This document shows positions 47,013-58,246 of a stretch of 64,000 nt of DNA, piece after piece. The DNA lies in contig JAIUCV010000658.1 of NCBI GenBank assembly GCA_026724425.1, positions 367,802-431,801 of the forward strand. The letters are read 5' to 3'. Below the pieces are notes generated by a model. That model was not told the DNA's origin. It worked only from the letters and a program-made list of their open reading frames with translations, and ran no database searches. The stretch comes from Erythrophleum ivorense. Its lineage: Eukaryota; Streptophyta; Magnoliopsida; Fabales; Fabaceae. Made by a program: the position numbers and the translations under genes. Numbering within the stretch: the first letter of the stretch is position 1; each line of letters opens with the position of its first letter.

Positions 47013-48754
47013 ATCCCTTCCTCCCCATTTGTCTAACATGACTAGGTGGACCAAGCGAGCTAAAAAATGGAAGCCAACAAGCATAAAGGAAGGAGATTGA
47101 CAACAAAGTGTGTGATTTTGCCATTTTGTAGTCATATCAATGGCATATGATATAATTCAATATTGTATATGATGTATGAACTTATGAATACATGTAAATA
47201 TATGAATATATTGTGTATGAATGAGATTTGATGTCATATGTATGATATAGTAATTTTTGGGCATTGAATGGCAATATATGGCTTATGTGTTCTTATGTAT
47301 ACGTTGGGGTGAGAGTGTGAGTTTGTGAAATCTAGGTTTGTACACCTTTGAGGCATGTTTAGTAGACCATTTTAGTGCTTTTTCACATGCTCAAGTGGCC
47401 ATAGGTGTCTTAAAAGTAGATTTAGACCATTTGAGACCCATTGAAGACACAAAAAGAGCATTTTTGCAACCCGATGTCAAGATCTGACCAAATGAACAAA
47501 TTTGCTAATAAAATTTGTGTAACACCATAATTCTAAGACTCAACTCATGCAATTTTCATGCCTCATCATCAAGCTAATTTTATGGGAAGCAACATAATGG
47601 CATAGGAAATCATGAATCAAGATATATTTTGCCACGGTAAAAATTTTCTCTTAGTATCCCATGGGTCATATGGACTCATCCATCTTATTCTCACATCTAA
47701 ACACATAATTATAACTCATAACAAAGTCAAGAAATGGTCTATACCTTGAGTAAACAGAGCAAATACATAAAATATATTAGTGCAACCTAGGATGAGTTTT
47801 CCAAATTCTGTGCCTGAATTTTGAAAAATCATAACTAATTTTAGAAAAATTAAAATCAGGCACACTATATCATTTTGGAAAGCTACAGATGTCTAATTTA
47901 TGATACAAATAAATTAGGACCATAACAGAGGGTGCTAGGCACCAGAAATGGATGGAAAAGTACTAGAGGTCAGCTATCATCCTTGGTACTAATCTCCAAT
48001 TTTAAAAATTCATATCTCCTTGCTCAGAGGTCTAATTGGGGTGATCTTAATGGCCATGGAAAGCTTATCATGTTTAGTTTATTTATATAAAATTTTATGA
48101 TCATAAGACATTATTTCATCCATGAATGACACTACCCAAGTTTCTGATGATATGAACAATACCTATATCAGTTTAGCAAAAAAATGACAACTTTGAAAAT
48201 TCATAATTAATTACACAAAACTCCAAATAATCTGGCCTTTGACTTCCTAAAAAGATTTGGATAAGATCTACATGTGTGCCAAATTTGATGAGCAAACTCA
48301 TTCATTTGTTCAGATTTTGATATTAGGCTGTGAAATGGTCATTTTCAAGCTTTTCAAAGGGTCCAAATGGTCTAAATTAAGCTCCAAAGCAACCATGACC
48401 ACTCAAGCACGTGGGAATACACCAAAATGACTCTTTAAACTTGTCTCAAAGGTGCATAAACCCATATTTCTCAAACTAGCTTTGGCCATCTGATACCCAA
48501 ATCAATCTACCTCATACATTTGACATCAAATTTCATTTATACATCATACATTTGGCTAGTTACACGTGCTCATATAATTACATAACCATTTCATCATGAG
48601 ATTACATCATATGCCATATGTATGGCTACAAAAGTGGAAAAACTAGGCCTTTTCATGCATTTTGATGTCAATCTTCTTCTCTTTGGCTTGGTGGCTTCCA
48701 TTACCTTACTCAATTAATTTACCTAGCATGTTAAGATATTGGAGAGGAGGGGAT

Positions 48755-48771
48755 GAGATTCAAAGAATCCC
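48755..48771 (-). repeat. LTR palindrome, copy 8 (one mismatch)
   Basis: GAGATTCAAAGAATCCC: one transition in the outer part of one arm; inner five pairs intact. Confidence 0.65.
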
Positions 48772-48998
48772 AATAGCTCATCTCCCTTTCAATCACACAT
48801 AAAATATGTAATACAAGCCTTAAAAATGCATGTATGGGCATGTTAGCATGTGTGAGCATTCATGAAATATTCTTGGTATTTGAGCAAATCATACATAGCA
48901 ACATAGACTTGCCAAGTAAGTGGACTAGCCTCACCCATTCACTTATAGATTTTGGACTTGCCTCATCCATTTTCTTTAAGAAGTTTTGACTCAACCTT

Positions 48999-50298
48999 AC
49001 TCTTGAGAGTCAACCTCACTCTTGGGAGACTCTTTGCTTTGTCTCAATCAAGTTCAAGGGTTCTTGATTCATCCTCACCATGGCTAGAGGGTTCTTTGCT
49101 TCTCCACACTCAAACAAACTAAAGCAAGCATATAAAACATCATTTGAATGCATAAATCATTATCATGGTACCATGGAATAAAAGCTTATGCTAAAATACT
49201 TTTCATAGCTTAAAACATATATACACACATTCATAGACAATGTAAACACATAATCATGCATGAGAGAAGGTGGAGAGAGCTACCTTGCTTACATTTACAC
49301 ACTTTTTCCTTGAGCCTTAAGTCCTTTCCTTTGACCTCACACACCCAAAAAGGTAGAGATCATTTCCTTTGGTCTAGACACATCATATGGAAGTCAATTA
49401 TACTCTTGAATCACATTCTAAGACCACACATTCACTAGAAAAGATAGATGGTTCACATGGCTCTTTTATGGTTCCATAATGCACTTAATGAAGCAACCTT
49501 AAGAAAATATCATCTTGGCTCCATTCTCTTCATTTATTCATGATTCTTGACCCAATTTAAACCTCTTGGAATCATCACACAATCAATTCAAAGAGCCTAA
49601 CTAGGTGTTATTTCTTTAAGCCATAATATGGCACATAACTAGGTGTTGACTCTTAAGAGTCAACCTCACTCTTGGGAGACTATTTGCTTTGTCTCAACCA
49701 AGTTCAAGGGTTCTTGATTCATCCTCACCATGGCTAGAGGGTTCTTTGCTTCTCCACACTCAAACAAACTAAAGCAAGCATATAAAACATCATTTGAATG
49801 CATAAAACATTATCATGGTACCATGGAATAAAAGCTTATGCTAAAATACTTTTCATAGCTTAAAACATATATACACACATTCATAGACAATGTAAACACA
49901 TAATCATGCATGAGAGAAGGTGGAGAGAGCTACCTTGCTTACATTTACATACTTTTTCCTTGAGCCTTAAGTCCTTTCCTTTGACCTCACACACCCAAAA
50001 AGGTAGAGATCATTTCCTTTGGTCTAGACACATCATATGGAAGTCAATTATACTCTTGAATCACATTCTAAGACCACACATTCACTAGAAAAGATAGATG
50101 GTTCACATGGCTCTTTTATGGTTCCATAATGCACTTAATGAAGCAACCTTAAGAAAATATCATCTTGGCTCCATTCTCTTCATTTATTCATGATTCTTGA
50201 CCCCATTTAAACCTCTTGGAATCATCACACAATCAATTCAAAGAGCCTAATTAGGTGTTATTTCTTTAAGCCATAATATGGCACATATAAGGCTATCT
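48999..50298. repeat. 650-bp tandem duplication, two units
   Basis: Unit 1 (about 48,999-49,648) is repeated as unit 2 (about 49,649-50,298) with an exact 650-bp offset, shown by the 60-codon ORF that recurs unchanged at 49,256 and 49,906. I see under a dozen substitutions between units, so about 1% divergence. The unit spans the GAGAGCTACCTT block and part of the tandem array, so the LTR carries both twice. The repeated ORF is a by-product, not a gene. Confidence 0.9.
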
Positions 50299-50478
50299 CA
50301 CTATCTAGGGTTTCTAAAATTTTTTTCAAGGCTTCCTTTCATACTCTCCCATCATATATGATACAAAATTAAGCTTGGAACAAATTAAAACTACCCCTTG
50401 GTACTTCATCTAGCCTAGGCCAAAACTATGCCCTATATGAACACTAAGTAAGTTTGCTTCATTTTCTTGATGGAAGAT

Positions 50479-52845
50479 TGATAAGCATAATTTTTATGTA
50501 TTTTATTTCCCTTAACTTAAGCATTTTAAAAGTTAAATAAGGCTTAATGGATTTTCTTAGGTGATAATTGATTTTAGTAGCCACTTTTGCACCTTATGAA
50601 TTAATTTGCACAATTATTGAGTTTTAATGCATGAATTGCTTTTAAATAATTTTGTGGATAATTCTATTTGATATTTTGCATTCCATTGTGCAGAATTTTT
50701 GATGGGCAAACAGCTTGAACGAACATTTGATTTAAAGAAAAAGATGAAGGCTTCATGTGTGTAGTTAGGAGGAAATAAAAGTGGAGTGGTATGGAGATGG
50801 GTAAGAGGCAACTTTACGTGGAAAGAAATGTGGATGATGTTCTCCATTGGAAGAGAAGCAAGAAGCATGAGATAGCCACATGCATGCGAGCAAAATGGAA
50901 AGGAAACTCATAAAACAATGAAGGAAGAAGGTGGAATAAGCTGAATAGAAAAGAACCACTCCAGCTGGCTATTTGAGGAGAAGATGGAATGAAGATTTTT
51001 GTGATGAAACAAGACACACATTCACGTAGCACAAGAAGCATGAGGACGTTGGAATGAGTAGGAAACCATGAAGAAGCTCTTGAACAGAATAAACACACGA
51101 GCATAGCCAAATGTAGGAGTAGAAGAGAGTGGAATCATAAGTTTGCATGAAGCAGAAGCGTGAATCTGGCTTCAGGTTGAGCCACGTTCTAGTTTGAAGG
51201 GGAAGAAGCCACAAGTTTAGAAAGAAGGAAGCATGTAATGTAGAATGTGGAAACACCAGCTGCAGCATGTGGTGAAGAGGATTAACGTCAAAAATACGAT
51301 AGGAAAATGAGCTGAAGTAACGAGCTGGAGAGAACTGGCAGCTACAGGAAGAAAACACGTTAGAAGTGAGCAGAAACAGAGGAGAAGCAATGTGATTTTC
51401 AAGCTAAAAGAGATGAAGCCACGTTGTAAAATAAAGAGAAAGCAACACGTGAAAAGCTTGCATGGAAAACACGAAGAGAAGGCTGACGTGTTTGCTTCTG
51501 GTTGAGGAGGAGAAAAACGGGCAGCAGCTCACAAACTCGAGCAAATGAATAGAAGGAAGAGACGTGGCTGGAATAGATGTTGAGCTGAACGTGAAGAATG
51601 AAAAGAAGAAGCTACAAAATGAACGAAGAAAAGGCTATGGTTCAGGTTCGAAGAAGAGGCAGCCCCTACTTGAGAAAAACGAAGAGCTGTATGATCTGAA
51701 GAAAGCAACGTGGAAGAATCGCGCATGGGGCAGAACCAAAGAACACAAGAAGCATATGAAGGAAACAGAGAAAAAGCTACGAGAGAACACGTAAGAATGG
51801 ACGTAGGAGCAAGTAATCAATCCACGTGAATAGTATAAAGAAGGAGCTGAAGCAACACGTGAGCAGAATAACAAAAACGCTGGTAAAGCTCACATGGGAA
51901 TGAAGTGGGGTCCACATTCGTGATCTATTAAAAAGGAGAAGCTGAGCATGACAAGAAGCCAAGCATAATACACATGAAAAAGAAGAGGTAGGCACGTGAT
52001 TTTTAATGAAGAAGGAATTCGAACAAATTGATCCATTCACGCCTCTGATCCATTCGCACATCTAGCACACTCACGTCTCTATATTTTCGCAAACCCTCTC
52101 CTATTTATTCATACTCCACCCATCATTCAAGGAGCCATTCATTCATTCATTCCCACTCCATTCCCATTCCATCCATCCATCTCCAACATCCCATGAAGTT
52201 CTAATCCATCTTGAGGCTAGTTAGGAGGAACCCTTAGAGAAGCTTGAATCCATGGAGAAGACTTAGAATTTTGGCTAAGAATTCCTTTATTTTCCTACAT
52301 TTTTTCTCTTTCATATATCATCTTGGTTAAGTTGTATTTGATTGGGAATTTGTGTAATTGTAATTAGTGGCTGGTTAGACACTAATTAGGAAACTTTTTG
52401 TTGATTAATTGATCTGATTAGACATTGGTTAATTTCAATATTATCTAATTTCCCATGTGTGCTTCGAAGGTGTTCGATAAAATACATGAATGAAATTATG
52501 TGCTTAAAATATTTAATGTGAGGATTCCTTAATGTTTAGTTGGTTAATTAAACATTTTAGGATGATGATTCAAAGGTTAATTAATCAGTTAATCAATCAA
52601 ATTGGGTGTTCATTGATCTTAAAGACAAGATTTAATAATTTAATGCGGGATTGAGGTCTTAATTCAACGTTAGATCATTAATTTCTTGATTCTTGCGTGG
52701 TTACCCAAGATAATTTGTTGTGAACACAATTAGGAACTCTTAGACCAGAATTAATTACAATTAGATTAGGATAAGGATAGTGGATACCAAGGGATGAATC
52801 TAAAGCTAGTCACAAGCCCATCTTTCACCCATAATTCACCTAATT
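50479..52845 (+). repeat. 5' LTR of the non-autonomous Athila-like element, missing its 3' end
   Basis: About 2.37 kb are present. Compared with the solo LTR at 38,725 the last roughly 240 bp are absent. From 50,800 to 52,060 the plus strand is purine-rich (GAAGAAGC words) and dense in ACGTG cores, including CACGTG at 51,446, 51,823, 51,855 and 51,993; a TATAAAG lies at about 51,833. The overlapping minus-strand ORFs of 60-129 codons here arise from the pyrimidine-rich complement and are not genes. Confidence 0.8.
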
Positions 52846-53086
52846 GAATGAACTTGAGTATTATTCAATACTTTGTGAGGCTTTTGCTTCTTTGTGTTCT
52901 CTGAGAGTTCACATGACTTATCAAAGGATTGGTCTTCCTTTGTGGTGTCTTGAGGCTAGGGTTCTAAGAGACAGGTTCTCTTAGGGTCTTTCCTTTGACC
53001 AACATTCTTGTTTTCTAGCCGGTCCTGGGTGAAGTTTCGAATTGTTGAAGGTTCTCTAGGGCATGTTCCTAGTGGGTCTTACATCA
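52846..53086 (+). repeat. LTR 3' fragment (0.92-kb family)
   Basis: It matches the last 240 bp of the LTR at 57,324, from TTGAGTATTATTCAATAC to CTTACATCA. Its left junction shares GAATGAA with the host LTR, and the right one shares CATCATTTG with the start of the family's primer region. It then joins an internal region in the opposite orientation. Confidence 0.75.
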
Positions 53087-53822
53087 TTTGCTTTCATTAG
53101 GTGACTTCGTTGAAAACAAATCCCTACATACTTGTAAGGAGCTAGAATCAACAATAGGCAAAGATGGGTTAAGATTGTTAGTAGATAAACAAAGATCCTT
53201 ACACACATTCTCAACCTCTCTTTTTTCATCAAACAAGCTCATACTTATGTTTTTCTCACTTTTTTCATAACTCTCTAGCTCTTTATTTTCACTCGCACTC
53301 TTTTCTTTTTCAATCTCATCTTTTTCTCTCTCTAACTCATGTTCTCTCTCTTTTTCTTTTTCTTTCTCTAACTCATATTCTCTCTCTTTTTCTTTCATTT
53401 TGTATGCTTGTACTATTCTCATTTAATCCTCATAAGCATCCATAGGATTAAGAGGTACTAATACATGATATTTTTCATTGAATACAAATGAATAGCAATA
53501 GCAATATCTGTGCTTATACTTAACATATTTAGCTTTTCTAACATGTTTCCATGGTTTACCAAGCATAATATGTCCCTCATACATAGGAGCCACATCACAT
53601 AGCACTTTATCATGATATTTACCAATGGAGAAAGAAGTCAAAACTTGCTTATTAACCCTAAATTCAACACTACCCTTCAACAAGGTATAGGGCCTAGGAT
53701 GCTTTATAGTAGGCAAGTTTAATTTCTCAACAAGTAAGGTACTAGCAACATTTGCATGACTACTATTATCAATAACCATACTGCAAACTTTCTCTTTGAT
53801 AAGGCATCTAGTATGGAAATAG
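53087..53822 (-). pseudogene. protease-like and Lys/Glu-rich coding remnant
   Basis: The minus frame begins within FHTRCLIKEKVCSMVIDNSS near 53,822, because leader and gag N-terminus are deleted, and runs through NVASTLLVEKLNLPTIKHPR and GHIMLGKPWKH. A TAA at 53,423 (Gln in the other copies) is followed by a highly charged coiled-coil-like stretch of KEKE and EREH repeats and the tail SLFDEKREVENVCKDLCLS. This is the protease region of a Ty3/gypsy polyprotein. Its active site reads D-N-S-S where active relatives, as I recall, have D-G-G-S. Reverse transcriptase and integrase are absent. Confidence 0.7.
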
Positions 53823-53884
53823 AGAAGGTATGAAGAACAACGGTAGGAAAAACACAAAAATATACCTTGTACTAGTGAACCAAA

Positions 53885-53896
53885 GCTCTGATACCA
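53885..53896 (-). promoter_or_regulatory. primer binding site, tRNA-iMet (minus strand)
   Basis: TGGTATCAGAGC, 2 bases after the minus LTR end. The following leader is cut short by a deletion into the protease region. Confidence 0.85.
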
Positions 53897-53898
53897 AA

Positions 53899-54823
53899 TG
53901 ATGCAAGACCCACTAGGAACATGCCCTAGAGAACCTTCAACAATTTGAAACTTTGCCCGGGACTGACTAGAAAACAAGAATGTTAGTCAAAAGGAAGACC
54001 CTAAGAGAACTTGTTTCTTAGAACCCTAGCCTCAAGACGCCACAAAGGAAGACCAATCCTTTGATAAGTCACGTGAACTCTCAGAGAACACAAAGAAGCA
54101 AAAGCCTCACAAGGTATTGAATAATACTCAAATTCATTCATTCATGATCTTCCATAAAATAGAGTACAATAGGGGGCCTTTTATAGGCAAAATTTCTAAA
54201 AGACTTGAAATCCTAATAAAACTAAAATTCTAAAATCTGATTAGAAATATTTTTAATAATGCCTAAAATCAAGGAACAAGATTAGGATATTAATTTTAAC
54301 TTAATCTCCTAGATAAACTCCTTGACCAAGTCCAAACAATAATAAAATAATAAAAAAACGAAATTCAAAAAGAATCCTAGTGAAAACTAATTAGCTTCTT
54401 TAAGTAGTCACATCGGATGTACATGTTTCATTAAAAATCACATGGTTAACACATGATTCTTAATCTCTTGCAATTGGACTCCAATTGGGCCTTGACACTC
54501 TTCTTGTATGTGTATAACTACATTGGGCCTTCAACATCTCCATGGACCTTCTTAGGACATTGGGCTTCCACTTGGACTTCCACTTTTGCATCTTTAAAGA
54601 GATCTCATGTCTAAAGTCTAATTTAGCATATTTTGAATTGATCGAATATGGATCTTGGGCTCTAAACTTGGGCCGACGTCCAACATAGATATTATCTTGA
54701 ACTCTTTGAAAATTTTGGACATAATGCATGATTTAGGCCACTTAAACTCTTTGAAATTTTTTATGGATGAGAGTTTCTCGAACTTGTTGTGCTCCAATGG
54801 GTATGCCTACTGGTATTGTATCA
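53899..54823 (-). repeat. minus-strand LTR, left arm of a palindrome (0.92-kb family)
   Basis: It starts TGATACAATACC at 54,823 and ends CTTGCATCA at 53,899. The tRNA-iMet primer site follows on the minus strand at 53,885-53,896. It carries an open frame ending at 54,460. The plus-strand LTR begins at the next base, 54,824. Confidence 0.85.
54460..54823 (-). pseudogene. LTR-encoded polyprotein C-terminus, copy 1
   Basis: The open part from the ATG at 54,729 gives 89 codons (MHYVQNFQRVQ, GRRPKFRAQDPY, DFRHEISLKMQKWKSKW, SYTHTR, ending IARD). Upstream in frame, IPVGIPIGAQQVRETLIHKK reaches the LTR start, interrupted by two stops. Confidence 0.6.
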
Positions 54824-55729
54824 TCATACCTATTGGAGCATAAGAAGTTCGAGAAACTCTCATCCATCAAAAACTTCAAAGAGTTCAAGTGGCCCAAATC
54901 ATGCATTATATCCAAAATTTTCAAAGAGTTCAAGATAATATCTATGTTGGACGTCGGCCCAAGTTTAGAGCCCAAGATCCATATTTGATCAATTTAAAAT
55001 ATGCTGAATTGGACTTTAGACATGAGATCTCTTTAAAGATGCAAAAGTGGAAGTCCAAGTGGAAGACCAATGTCCTAAGAAGGTCAATGGAGATGTTGAA
55101 GGCCCAATGTAGTTATACACATACAAGAGGAGTGTCAAGGCCCAATTGGAGGCCAATTGCAAGAGATTAAAAATTATATGTCAATCATGTAATTTTTAAT
55201 GAAGCATGAGTATCCCATGTGACTATTTACAAGAGCTAATTAGTTTTGACTAGGATTCTTTTTGAATTTCGTTTTTTTATTATTTTATTATTTTTTGGAC
55301 TTGGTCAAGGAGTTTATTTAGGAGATTAAGTTAAAATTAATATCCTAATCTTATTCCTTGATATTAAGCATTATTTAAAATATTTCTAATCAGATTTTAG
55401 AATTTTAGTTTTATTAGGATTTCAAGTCTTTTAGAAATTTTGCCAATAAAAGGCCCCCTATTGTACTCTACTTTAGAAGATCATGAATGAATGAATTTGA
55501 GTATTATTCAATACCTTGTGTGGCTTTTGCTTCTTTGTGTTCTCTGAGAGTTTACGTGACTTATCAAAGGATTGGTCTTCTTTTGTGGCGTCTTGAGGCT
55601 TGGGTTTTAAGAGACAAGTTCTCTTAGGGTCTTCCCTTTGATCAACATTCTTGTTTTCTAGTCAGTCCCAGGCAAAGTTTCGAATTGTTGAAGGTTATCT
55701 AGGGCATGTTCCTAGTGGGTCTTGCATCA
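54824..55729 (+). repeat. plus-strand LTR, right arm of a palindrome (0.92-kb family)
   Basis: It begins inside the LTR at CATACCTATTGGAGC, lacking about the first 20 bp, and ends CTTGCATCA at 55,729. With the minus copy it forms arms of about 900 bp with essentially no spacer. Confidence 0.85.
54889..55170 (+). pseudogene. LTR-encoded polyprotein C-terminus, copy 2
   Basis: 93 open codons from MAQIMHYIQNF to the same IARD end as the other copies. The frame also extends upstream to an internal TAA at about 54,841. Confidence 0.6.
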
Positions 55730-55731
55730 TT

Positions 55732-55743
55732 TGGTATCAGAGC
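55732..55743 (+). promoter_or_regulatory. primer binding site, tRNA-iMet
   Basis: TGGTATCAGAGC, 2 bases after the LTR end at 55,729. It opens a leader of about 860 bp. Confidence 0.9.
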
Positions 55744-55888
55744 TTTGGTTCGTTAGTACAAGTTATATTTTTGTGTTTTTCCTACCGTTGTTCTTCATAC
55801 TTTCTCTCCTTCCATTTGTGTTATCTTCTCATCTTCATCTTTGTCTTCTATCTTCTTCCTTCTTCCATTGTCGTGTGCCTCTATACTC

Positions 55889-56148
55889 ATTCGAAAAAAA
55901 AAAAGAGTGTGATACTCCAAAAAAAAAGTGAAAAAAAAAGTTAGAAAAAAAAGAGAAATTCGAAAAAAAAAGTGAAAAAAAAAGAAATTCGAAAAAAAAA
56001 GTGAAAAAAAAAAGAGAAAGAAAGAGTGAAAAAAAAAAGTTGCAAGTTGTGGAGTTAGTTTCCTGATTGGAGACAATTTCTTAATTAGAGTTAGTTTCCT
56101 AGTTGGAATTAATTTCCTAATTGGACTCAATTTCCTAATTGGACTTAG
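55889..56148 (+). repeat. leader repeats: A-rich units and an 18-bp tandem array
   Basis: At 55,889-56,038 there are repeated TTCG-A(8-9)-GTG units. At 56,059-56,148 five 18-bp units have the consensus TTTCCTAATTGGASTTAR. The minus-strand ORF with repeated RKLSPI reads through them and is an artefact. Confidence 0.8.
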
Positions 56149-56608
56149 TTTCCTAATTTTCATATTTTCTTAAAGTTGGTTTCCTAATTTCCCAAGTAGT
56201 TTCCTATCTTTAAAGTTTCTTATTTTCAAATTTTTCCTTTTCTTCTCCTTCCTTCCAAGCCATCCAAACCTTACCTTCCGCCTTGTTCTCCTTTCCTCTT
56301 TCTTTTTTTGTTATACACCTCTTTTTCTCCTTTGTTTGATTCTTTAGGAATTTGCATTTTAGGATTCTAGTTCTTTTTTATTGCCACTAGTCTGATCTTT
56401 TCTTTTGATTTGCTTGTGACTTGCTTAGAACACTTGTAAGAAGCAAATTGTTGAGTGGTAAAAGGCAAGAGTGCAATTAACATTAAAGAAAAAGCCAAAA
56501 AGAGTTAAACACGAGTGAACTTATAATCTTTTGAGTGTAAACACGTAAGAAGAGTGTGTGAGATCCTATTCCTTCTTTCTTTCTTTGATTAACTTTTCAG
56601 GTGACAAG

Positions 56609-57320
56609 ATGTCCAATGAATACAAATTCCTTGAAGAGGCTAACAAAGAGCGATTCAAGCAAACTTGTGCATGGTTAGATGCATTCCAATCCAACTCCAA
56701 CTCTACAAGACAAGATAAGAAAAAGTCATCCCTTGATTTCCATACTAGATGCCTTATCAAAGAGAAAGTTTGCAGTATGGTTATTGATAATAGTAGTCAT
56801 ACAAATGTTGCTAGTACCTTACTTGTTGAGAAATTAAACTTACCTATTATAAAGCATCCTAGGCCCTATACCTTGTTGAAGGGTAGTGTTGAATTTAGGG
56901 TTAATAAGCAAGTTTTGATTTCTTTCTCCATTGGTAAATATCATGATAAAGTGCTATGTGATGTGGCTTCTATGTATGAGGGACATATTATGCTTGGTAA
57001 ACCATGGAAACATGTTAGAAAAGCTAAATATGTTAAGTATAAGCACAGATATTACTATTGCTATTCATTTGTATTCAATGAAAAAAATCATGTATTAGTA
57101 CCTCTTGATCCTGTGGATGCTTATGAGGATCAAATGAGAATAGTACAAGCATACAAAATGAAAGAAAAAGAGAGAGAATATGAGTTAGAGAAAGAAAAAA
57201 AAAGAGAGAGAACATGAGTTAGAGAGAGAAAAAGACGAGATTGAAAAAGAAAAGAGTGTGAGTGAAAAGAAAGAGCTAGAGAGTTATGAAAAAAGTGAGA
57301 AAAACATGAGTATGAGCTTG
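56609..57320 (+). pseudogene. truncated gag and protease-like ORF of the 0.92-kb-LTR family
   Basis: The ATG at 56,609 (MSNEYKFLEEANKERFKQ) follows TTAACTTTTCAG at 56,589-56,600, a possible splice acceptor. About 45 gag-like residues lead directly into the protease region (FHTRCLIKEKVCSMVIDNSS), then GHIMLGKPWKH and YEDQMRIVQAYKMKEKERE. The frame is open to 57,217, where a one-base change shifts it within the Lys/Glu repeats. The distal part and the polypurine tract are deleted, so the coding remnant meets the LTR almost directly (GAGCTTGTAA, then TGATACA). It is the best-kept copy. Confidence 0.7.
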
Positions 57321-57323
57321 TAA

Positions 57324-57687
57324 TGATACAATACCAGTAGGCATACCCATTGGAGCACAACAAGTTCGAGAAACCCTCATCCATAAAAAACTTCAAAGAG
57401 TTCAAGTGGCCCAAATCATGCATTATGTCCAAAATTTTCAAAGAGCTCAAGATAATATCTATGTTGGACGTCGGCCCAAGTTTAGAGCCCAAGATCCATA
57501 TTTGATCAATTCAAAATATGCTGAATTGGACTTTAGACATAAGATCTCTTTAAAGATGCAAAAGTGGAAGTCAAAGTGGAAGCCCAATGTCCTAAGAAGG
57601 TCCATGGAGATGTTGAAGGCCCAATGTAGTTATACACATACAAGAGGAGTGTCAAGGCCCAATTGGAGTCCAATTGCAAGAGATTAA
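57324..57687 (+). pseudogene. LTR-encoded polyprotein C-terminus, copy 3
   Basis: The frame is open from the first codons of the LTR (TIPVGIPIGAQQVRETLIHK) through MHYVQNFQRAQ to IARD at 57,687, about 120 codons without a stop. Confidence 0.65.
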
Positions 57688-58244
57688 GAATCATGTGTTA
57701 ACCATGTGATTTTTAATGAAACATGTGCATCCGATGTGATTACTTAAAGAAGCTAATTAGTTTTGACTAGGATTCTTTTTGAATTTCGTTTTTATTATTT
57801 TATTATTTTTTAGACTTGATCAAGGAGCTTATCTAGGAGATTAAGTTAAAATTAATATCCTAATCTTGTTCCTTGATTTTAGGCATTATTTAAAATATTT
57901 CTAATCAGATTTTAGAGTTTTAGTTTTATTAGGATTTTAAGTCTTTTAGAAATTTTGCCTATAAAAGGCTCCCTATTGTACTCTATTTTAGAAGATCATG
58001 AATGAATAAATTTGAGTATTATTCAATACTTTGTGAGGCTTTTGCTTCTTTGTGTTCTCTGAGAGTTCACGTGACTTATCAAAGGATTGATCTTCCTTTG
58101 TGGCGTCTTGAGGCTAGGGTTCTAAGAGACAAGTTCTCTTAGGGTCTTCCCTTTGACTAACATTCTTGTTTTCTAGTCAGTCCTGGACAAAGTTTTGAAT
58201 TGTTGAAGGTTCTCTAGGACATGTTCCTAGTGGGTCTTGTATCA
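57324..58244 (+). repeat. intact 921-bp LTR (0.92-kb family)
   Basis: TGATACA to TGTATCA, perfect 7-bp inverted ends. It carries the open LTR frame to 57,687. It serves as the 3' LTR of the unit at its left, and yet is followed on its right by a primer site and leader. Confidence 0.9.
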
Positions 58245-58246
58245 TT

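Larger units (their letters stand above)
44830..47518 (+). mobile_element. Tekay-like LTR, plus strand, interrupted at its 3' side
   Basis: Starts TGTCCAATTTC and follows the family order: CAAAGTAAGTCC block, leader-like stretch (45,377-45,700), AGGTAGCTCTC at 46,521, tandem array at 46,690-46,870, palindrome at 46,996. It ends abruptly at 47,518 where an oppositely oriented LTR begins. The preceding 5 bases, TATCA, may be half of its target duplication. Short ORFs inside (45,377; 45,939) have no recognisable product. Confidence 0.75.
47519..50478 (-). mobile_element. Tekay-like LTR, minus strand, interrupted at its 5' side
   Basis: The plus-strand sequence begins TGTAACACC, the reverse complement of the GGTGTTACA end. 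Going right, the modules appear in reverse order: palindrome at 48,755, tandem array at 48,920-49,100, GAGAGCTACCTT at 49,275. It inserted into the LTR at 44,830, a relative in the opposite orientation. Its own 5' part lies beyond the element that starts at 50,479 and is outside the window. It contains a 650-bp tandem duplication. Confidence 0.75.

Noticed and set aside
49256..50088. Identical 60-codon ORF occurring twice
   Set aside because: Identity comes from the 650-bp tandem duplication; the sequence is LTR and no motif is present.
50614..52061. A series of overlapping minus-strand ORFs of 60-129 codons
   Set aside because: They are the pyrimidine-rich complement of a GAAGAAGC-rich LTR stretch. 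They overlap in several frames and show only Ser/Phe/Leu-rich low complexity.
55795..56163. Minus-strand ORF with a repeated RKLSPI motif, resembling a repeat protein
   Set aside because: It is the translation of the 18-bp leader repeat and poly-T tracts.
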